A stretch of 62,081 bases of DNA. It comes from Methylibium sp. GTDB lineage: Bacteria > Pseudomonadota > Gammaproteobacteria > Burkholderiales > Burkholderiaceae_C. A program made the position numbers and the translations under genes. Positions 57,604 to 62,081 of the stretch are shown here, piece by piece (the first letter of the stretch is position 1; each line of letters starts with the position of its first letter). The DNA lies in assembly GCF_013817345.1 (NCBI RefSeq), contig NZ_JACDCW010000007.1, positions 1 to 62,081 of the forward strand, given 5' to 3'. The notes beneath the pieces are model-generated. The model was not told the DNA's origin. It ran no database searches and saw only the letters and a program-made list of their open reading frames with translations.

Positions 57604-57672
57604 CTCGTTCACCTGCTCTGTCTGCCAATCGTCATTCTGAGGTCGCGCCGCGCATCACGAAGCTGCGGCGCC

Positions 57673-58752
57673 TCAGCGCTGTGCTCGCAGCCGTGCCGCC
57701 ACGGCATCACCCATCGCCTGCGTACCGACGACGCGGCAACCGGCGCTCGCGATATCGCCCGTACGCAACCCGCCCTCGAGCACCCCTTGCACCGCAGCCT
57801 CCAGGCGCGTCGCCGCTTCCTCTTGATTCAGGCTGAAGCGCAGCATCATGGCCGCGCTCAGGATGGTTGCCAGGGGATTGGCCACGCCCTTGCCGGCAAT
57901 GTCGGGCGCGCTGCCGTGGCTGGGCTCGTACAGGCCCTTGTTGTCGGCATCGAGCGAGGCACTCGGCAGCATGCCGATCGAGCCGGTGAGCATGGCGGCG
58001 GCATCGCTGAGGATGTCGCCGAACATGTTGCCCGTGACGATCACGTCGAACTGCTTGGGCGCCTTGACGAGCTGCATCGCCGCGTTGTCGACGTACAGGT
58101 GGTCGAGCTGCACGTCGGGATATTGCGCATGCACTTCGCTGACCACGTCTTTCCAGAACTGAAAGGTTTCGAGGACGTTGGCCTTGTCGACGCTGGTTAA
58201 TCTGCCGCCACGCTTGCGCGCTGCCTGGAAAGCGACGTGGGCGATGCGTTCAATCTCCGGGCGGCTGTAGCGCATCGTGTCGAACGCTTCCTCGGCGCCG
58301 GGGAAATGGCCATCGGGCGCACTGCGGCGTCCCCGCGGCTGGCCGAAATAGATGTCGCCGGTGAGCTCGCGGATGATGAGGATGTCCAGGCCGGCAACCA
58401 GTTCGGGCTTCAGGCTGGAGGCGTCGGTGAGTTGCGCGTGGCAGATCGCCGGGCGGAAGTTGGCGAACAGGCCGAGTTCCTTGCGCAGGCCCAGGATCGC
58501 CTGCTCCGGCCGCAATGCGCGCTCGAGCTTGTCGTATTTCCAGTCACCGACGGCGCCAAAAAGCACCGCGTCGGCGGCCTTGGCCAGCTTCAGCGTGGCT
58601 TCGGGCAGTGGATGACCGGTGGCCTCGAAGGCCGCGCCGCCGACGACAGCGGTTTCCAGCTCGAAGCGCAGGTCCAGTGCCTGCAGCGCCTTGACCGCTT
58701 CCGCGACGATCTCCGGGCCGATGCCGTCACCCGGCAAGACAGCGATCTTCAT
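57673..58752 (-). CDS. leuB: 3-isopropylmalate dehydrogenase
   Basis: Oxidises and decarboxylates 3-isopropylmalate in leucine synthesis, using NAD. The 359-aa product starts [20 protein letters not shown]. Substrate-binding residues are in [14 protein letters not shown], catalytic Tyr/Lys in [18 protein letters not shown] and [13 protein letters not shown], and NAD binding in [20 protein letters not shown]. The frame open upstream to 58884 lacks family similarity, so the ATG at 58752 is the start. Confidence 0.97.
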   Translation of the reverse strand: MKIAVLPGDGIGPEIVAEAVKALQALDLRFELETAVVGGAAFEATGHPLPEATLKLAKAADAVLFGAVGDWKYDKLERALRPEQAILGLRKELGLFANFRPAICHAQLTDASSLKPELVAGLDILIIRELTGDIYFGQPRGRRSAPDGHFPGAEEAFDTMRYSRPEIERIAHVAFQAARKRGGRLTSVDKANVLETFQFWKDVVSEVHAQYPDVQLDHLYVDNAAMQLVKAPKQFDVIVTGNMFGDILSDAAAMLTGSIGMLPSASLDADNKGLYEPSHGSAPDIAGKGVANPLATILSAAMMLRFSLNQEEAATRLEAAVQGVLEGGLRTGDIASAGCRVVGTQAMGDAVAARLRAQR

Positions 58753-58813
58753 CCTCGTTTCAATCCTTGTCGTGATGCGTGATTCGCGAGCGGCACCTTG
58801 GCGACCCTCGCCC

Positions 58814-59458
58814 TCAAAGCCGGTGCGCCAGCCAGGGCTGACGCAGCAAACGCTCGGCCTCGAAGCTGCGGATGGCATCGGCATGCTGCAGGCTCAAGCC
58901 GATGTCGTCGAGGCCACCGAGCAGGCAGTGCTTGCGAAACGGCTCGACCTCGAAGCCGAGTTCGGTCCCGTCTGGCTTGACGACGACCTGGCGCCCCAGA
59001 TCGACCGTGAGTGCATAGCCGACAAAGGCTGCCACCTCGTCGAACAGCTGCGCGACCTGGCGCTCGGCAAGCACGATCGGCAGCAGCCCGTTCTTGAAGC
59101 AGTTGTTGTAGAAGATGTCGGCGAAGCTCGGCGCGATCAGTGCGCGAAAGCCGTACTGATCGATCGCCCAGGGAGCGTGTTCGCGGCTGGAACCGCAGCC
59201 GAAGTTGCGGCGCGCCAGCAATACGGAGGCGCCGCGAAAGCGAGCCTGGTTGAGCACGAAGTCAGGGTTGGGCCGGCGCGTGGCGCTGTCTTGCCCCGGC
59301 TCGCCGTGGTCGAGATAGCGCCACTCGTCGAACAGGTTCACGCCAAAACCGCTGCGCGTGATCGACTTGAGGAACTGCTTGGGAATGATGGCGTCGGTGT
59401 CGACGTTCTCACGGTCGATCGGCGCGACCAGTCCCTGGTGAATGCGAAAGGCTTGCAT
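58814..59458 (-). CDS. leuD: 3-isopropylmalate dehydratase small subunit
   Basis: Swivel domain of isopropylmalate isomerase, working with LeuC. The 214-aa product has [20 protein letters not shown] and [15 protein letters not shown], both diagnostic. It starts 6 bp after the entericidin-like gene and lies about 60 bp upstream of leuB. Confidence 0.97.
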   Translation of the reverse strand: MQAFRIHQGLVAPIDRENVDTDAIIPKQFLKSITRSGFGVNLFDEWRYLDHGEPGQDSATRRPNPDFVLNQARFRGASVLLARRNFGCGSSREHAPWAIDQYGFRALIAPSFADIFYNNCFKNGLLPIVLAERQVAQLFDEVAAFVGYALTVDLGRQVVVKPDGTELGFEVEPFRKHCLLGGLDDIGLSLQHADAIRSFEAERLLRQPWLAHRL

Positions 59459-59464
59459 GAGGTG

Positions 59465-59602
59465 TCACTTCTTCCTGGCGGCGGCGTCTTCGAGCTTCTC
59501 GCCGGTTTTCTGGATGTCCTTGCCCAGGCCTTCCATGGTGTTGCAGCCCGCAGTGACCAGCAGCGAAACACAGGCGATCAGGGCGAATGCAATGCGCTTC
59601 AT
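59465..59602 (-). CDS. entericidin A/B family small lipoprotein
   Basis: A 45-aa gene between leuC and leuD. The product starts MKRIAFALIACVSLLVTAGC, a lipoprotein signal whose lipobox is TAGC, with mature Cys at residue 20. A short amphipathic tail follows (NTMEGLGKDIQKTGEKLEDA), ending in Lys. AGGAG lies about 8 nt before the ATG. Entericidins of enterobacteria act as a bacteriolytic toxin/antidote pair, but only one gene is here and its role is unknown. Its location in the leu operon means it is probably co-transcribed with leuC and leuD. Confidence 0.88.
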   Translation of the reverse strand: MKRIAFALIACVSLLVTAGCNTMEGLGKDIQKTGEKLEDAAARKK

Positions 59603-59626
59603 GAACGTCTCCTGGCTACTGCCTTG

Positions 59627-61039
59627 TCAAAACAGGCGCCGGACATCGACGAAATGGCCTTCCAGCGCGGCGGCGGCGGCCATCGCCGGGCTGACGAGGT
59701 GGGTGCGGCCCCCGGCGCCTTGGCGGCCTTCGAAATTGCGGTTGCTGGTGGAAGCACAACGCTCGCCGGGCTCGAGCCGATCGGCATTCATTGCCAGACA
59801 CATCGAACAACCCGGCTCGCGCCACTCGAATCCAGCGGCGGTAAACACCGCATCGAGCCCTTCGCGTTCGGCCTGCGCCTTGACGAGGCCGGAGCCCGGC
59901 ACCACCAACGCCAGCCTCACGTTCGCGGCGATACGTCCGCCGACCTTGCGCACGACGGCGGCGGCCTCGCGCAGGTCTTCAATGCGAGAGTTGGTGCATG
60001 AGCCGATAAAGACCTTGTCGATGCGAATATCGCCGATCGGCTTGTTCGGCTCGAGCGCCATGTAGGCCAGGGCGCGCTCGATCGCGTCGCGCTTGTTGGC
60101 GTCTTTCTCGCGATCCGGATCAGGCACGCTGCCCTCGATCGACAGCACCATTTCCGGCGACGTGCCCCAGGTGACCTGAGGCGTGATCCGCGCTGCATCG
60201 AGCTCCACGATGCGGTCCCAGTGAGCATCGGCGTCGGACTGCAGCGTGCGCCAGTAGCTCACCGCCTGATCCCACTCCAAGCTCGTGGGTGCGAACGGAC
60301 GACCCTTCACGTAAGCGATCGTGGTCTCGTCCACCGCGATCAGACCCGCGCGCGCACCGGCCTCGATGGCCATGTTGCACACCGTCATGCGCCCTTCCAT
60401 GCTGAGCGCACGGATGGCACTGCCGGCGAATTCGATGGTGTGGCCATTGCCGCCGGCCGTGCCGATCTTGCCGATGATGGCCAGCACGATGTCCTTGGCG
60501 CCGCAGCCCTTGGACAGCCGTCCCTCGACGCGAATGAGAAGGTTCTTCGCCTTCTTGGCAAGCAGCGTCTGCGTGGCAAGCACATGCTCGACCTCGCTGG
60601 TGCCGATGCCGTGCGCCAGCGCGCCGAAGGCGCCATGGGTGGAAGTGTGCGAGTCGCCGCAAACAACGGTCATGCCCGGCAGGGTGGCGCCCTGCTCCGG
60701 GCCGATGACGTGGACGATGCCCTGGCGCAGATCATTCATCTTGAACTGCGTGATGCCGTGGCGATCGCAGTTGGCATCGAGCGTGTCGACCTGCAGGCGG
60801 GAGATCGGGTCCTCGATGCCCTTGCTGCGATCGGTGGTCGGCACGTTGTGGTCGCTTACGGCCAGGTTGGCCGACAGGCGCCACACCTTGCGCTTCGCCA
60901 GCTCCAGGCCGTCGAAGGCCTGCGGGCTGGTCACCTCGTGTACGAGGTGGCGATCGATGTAGAGCAGGGCCGTGCCGTCGTCCTCGGTGCGGACGACGTG
61001 CTCGTCCCAGAGCTTGTCGTAAAGGGTGCGTCCTGTCAT
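59627..61039 (-). CDS. leuC: 3-isopropylmalate dehydratase large subunit
   Basis: Fe-S subunit of isopropylmalate isomerase. The 470-aa product has [20 protein letters not shown] and the 4Fe-4S cysteines in [15 protein letters not shown] and [11 protein letters not shown]. It leads leuC-ecn-leuD-leuB. The ATG at 61039 is followed directly by the conserved [12 protein letters not shown]. The 155-bp gap to gltA should hold the leu promoter. Confidence 0.97.
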   Translation of the reverse strand: MTGRTLYDKLWDEHVVRTEDDGTALLYIDRHLVHEVTSPQAFDGLELAKRKVWRLSANLAVSDHNVPTTDRSKGIEDPISRLQVDTLDANCDRHGITQFKMNDLRQGIVHVIGPEQGATLPGMTVVCGDSHTSTHGAFGALAHGIGTSEVEHVLATQTLLAKKAKNLLIRVEGRLSKGCGAKDIVLAIIGKIGTAGGNGHTIEFAGSAIRALSMEGRMTVCNMAIEAGARAGLIAVDETTIAYVKGRPFAPTSLEWDQAVSYWRTLQSDADAHWDRIVELDAARITPQVTWGTSPEMVLSIEGSVPDPDREKDANKRDAIERALAYMALEPNKPIGDIRIDKVFIGSCTNSRIEDLREAAAVVRKVGGRIAANVRLALVVPGSGLVKAQAEREGLDAVFTAAGFEWREPGCSMCLAMNADRLEPGERCASTSNRNFEGRQGAGGRTHLVSPAMAAAAALEGHFVDVRRLF

Positions 61040-61194
61040 GGCGGTCGATCAGTCCCGAGCGGGAGTAAACCCGTATTTTCCTGCACTTTCCCAATGACCG
61101 GAACGCTGGAACGCGAAAGCCGCCTGTGCGCAGCGGCAGTGAACAAAGTCGCCGCCGAGCCGGCGCCCGGGGACGGCCGGCGCCGATGCGCGTT

Positions 61195-62081
61195 TCAGCG
61201 CTTGGCCATCGGTTTGACGTCGCGCTGGGTGGCGCCGATAAAAAGCTGGCGCGGACGGCCGATCTTGTACTCCGGGTCGCCGATCATCTCGTTGAGTTGC
61301 GCGATCCAACCCACCGTGCGCGCCAACGCGAAGACCGCGGTGAACAGACTTACGGGAATGCCGATCGCGCGCTGCACGATGCCCGAATAGAAATCGACGT
61401 TCGGGTAGAGCTTGCGCGAGACGAAATAGTCGTCTTCGAGGGCGATCTTCTCCAGCGCCATGGCCAATTTGAACAGCGGGTCGTTCTGCAAGCCCAGCTC
61501 GTCGAGCACCTCGTGGCAGGTCTCGCGCATCAGCTTGGCGCGCGGGTCGTAGTTCTTGTAGACGCGGTGGCCGAAGCCCATCAGCTTGATGCCGGAGTTC
61601 TTGTCCTTGACCTGGCTGATGAAGTCGCCGATCTTGGCGATGCCGCCCATCTTCTGGATGTCTTCCAGCATGTTGAGCGCGGCCTCGTTGGCACCGCCAT
61701 GCGCCGGGCCCCACAGGCAGGCGACGCCGGCGGCGATGGCTGCGAAGGGGTTGGTGCCTGAGCTGCCGCACAGCCGCACCGTCGAAGTGGAGGCGTTTTG
61801 CTCATGGTCGGCATGCAGGATGAAGATGCGGTCCATCGCTCGCACCAGCACCTCGTTGGGCACGTACTCTTCGCAGGGCGTCGCGAACATCATGCGCATG
61901 AAGTTCGCGCTGTAGCTCAGGTCGTTCTTCGGATAAATATAGGGCTGGCCGATCGAGTACTTGTAGGCCATCGCCACCAGGGTGGGCATCTTGCCGATCA
62001 GGCGGTTCGCCGCCGTGGCGCGGTGTTCCGGGTTCTGGATGTCCGTCACGTCGTGATAGAAGGCCGACAGCGCGCCGACCA
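61195..62081 (-). CDS. gltA: citrate synthase, C-terminal part (5' end outside window)
   Basis: Condenses oxaloacetate and acetyl-CoA at entry to the TCA cycle. About 295 C-terminal residues are visible and the frame is open to the window edge ([10 protein letters not shown]). Catalytic residues are in [10 protein letters not shown] (His), [14 protein letters not shown] (His) and [14 protein letters not shown]; the catalytic Asp lies in DVDFYSG-type [10 protein letters not shown]. It is the Gram-negative type (hexameric, NADH-sensitive in relatives; inferred). It is transcribed toward leuC. Confidence 0.97.
   Translation of the reverse strand, partial: VGALSAFYHDVTDIQNPEHRATAANRLIGKMPTLVAMAYKYSIGQPYIYPKNDLSYSANFMRMMFATPCEEYVPNEVLVRAMDRIFILHADHEQNASTSTVRLCGSSGTNPFAAIAAGVACLWGPAHGGANEAALNMLEDIQKMGGIAKIGDFISQVKDKNSGIKLMGFGHRVYKNYDPRAKLMRETCHEVLDELGLQNDPLFKLAMALEKIALEDDYFVSRKLYPNVDFYSGIVQRAIGIPVSLFTAVFALARTVGWIAQLNEMIGDPEYKIGRPRQLFIGATQRDVKPMAKR

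Noticed and set aside
61160-61192. GGCGCC stem as gltA terminator
   Set aside because: A 7-bp stem of palindromic GGCGCC units with no T tract; such stems arise often by chance in this GC-rich DNA.

Overview
The window looks like part of a GC-rich betaproteobacterial chromosome, most likely order Burkholderiales. The evidence is the gene orders gltA-leuC-(entericidin)-leuD-leuB-asd-fimV-truA-trpF-trpB-trpA-accD-folC-SPOR-cvpA-purF-metZ-gltX and dnaX-ybaB-recR, the methionine route through MetZ, and FimV. No species can be named from the sequence alone. Both ends are cut inside genes: dnaX on the left and gltA on the right.

Layout. (1) 1-8.5 kb: DNA maintenance and housekeeping, with dnaX (3' part), the YbaB/EbfC nucleoid protein, recR, a MAPEG membrane protein, mltD and gloB on the minus strand, then a methyltransferase and rnhA whose unit starts head to head with gloB. 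(2) 7.3-11.6 kb: an RND efflux adaptor and pump pair. (3) 11.7-22.3 kb: part of a type VI secretion (T6SS) locus. tssA is on the plus strand. It converges on a minus-strand unit encoding an M15 peptidoglycan peptidase, a PAAR tip protein, a membrane-anchored protein with a degenerate thiolase/ketosynthase-like part, TssM, TagF and a BON-OmpA protein. A divergent single-span membrane protein lies beside it. Sheath, baseplate and ClpV genes are not in the window. (4) 22.4-23.3 kb: a FeeM-like N-acyl amino acid synthase.

(5) 23,477-41,725: an 18.2-kb integrative island in the 3' end of tRNA-Asp. It is bounded by a 19-bp perfect direct repeat, with a tyrosine integrase beside the left end and a tandem GTGGGGTAAAT motif about 60 bp inside each end. 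The cargo is a complete type I restriction-modification operon (hsdM-hsdS-hsdR) with a helical accessory gene, a serine recombinase, a visibly AT-richer block and an end zone of broken genes. The AT-richer block holds a translationally coupled trio (pentapeptide/two-TM channel-like protein, minimal nucleotidyltransferase, 98-aa protein) followed by a lipoprotein alpha/beta-hydrolase. Next come a zinc-finger plus SF2 helicase pair, an apparently N-truncated HNH nuclease and several small ORFs, one interrupted by an in-frame TGA. The coupled trio is the best candidate here for an undescribed (possibly anti-phage) system. This is inference from architecture and context only.

(6) 41.7-62.1 kb: a tRNA array Ala-Glu-Asp and a long minus-strand run of core genes for translation (gltX), methionine, purine, folate, fatty acid, tryptophan, threonine-family and leucine synthesis, tRNA modification, the FimV hub protein and citrate synthase. 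Many neighbours overlap by ATGA/GTGA junctions, which points to translational coupling.
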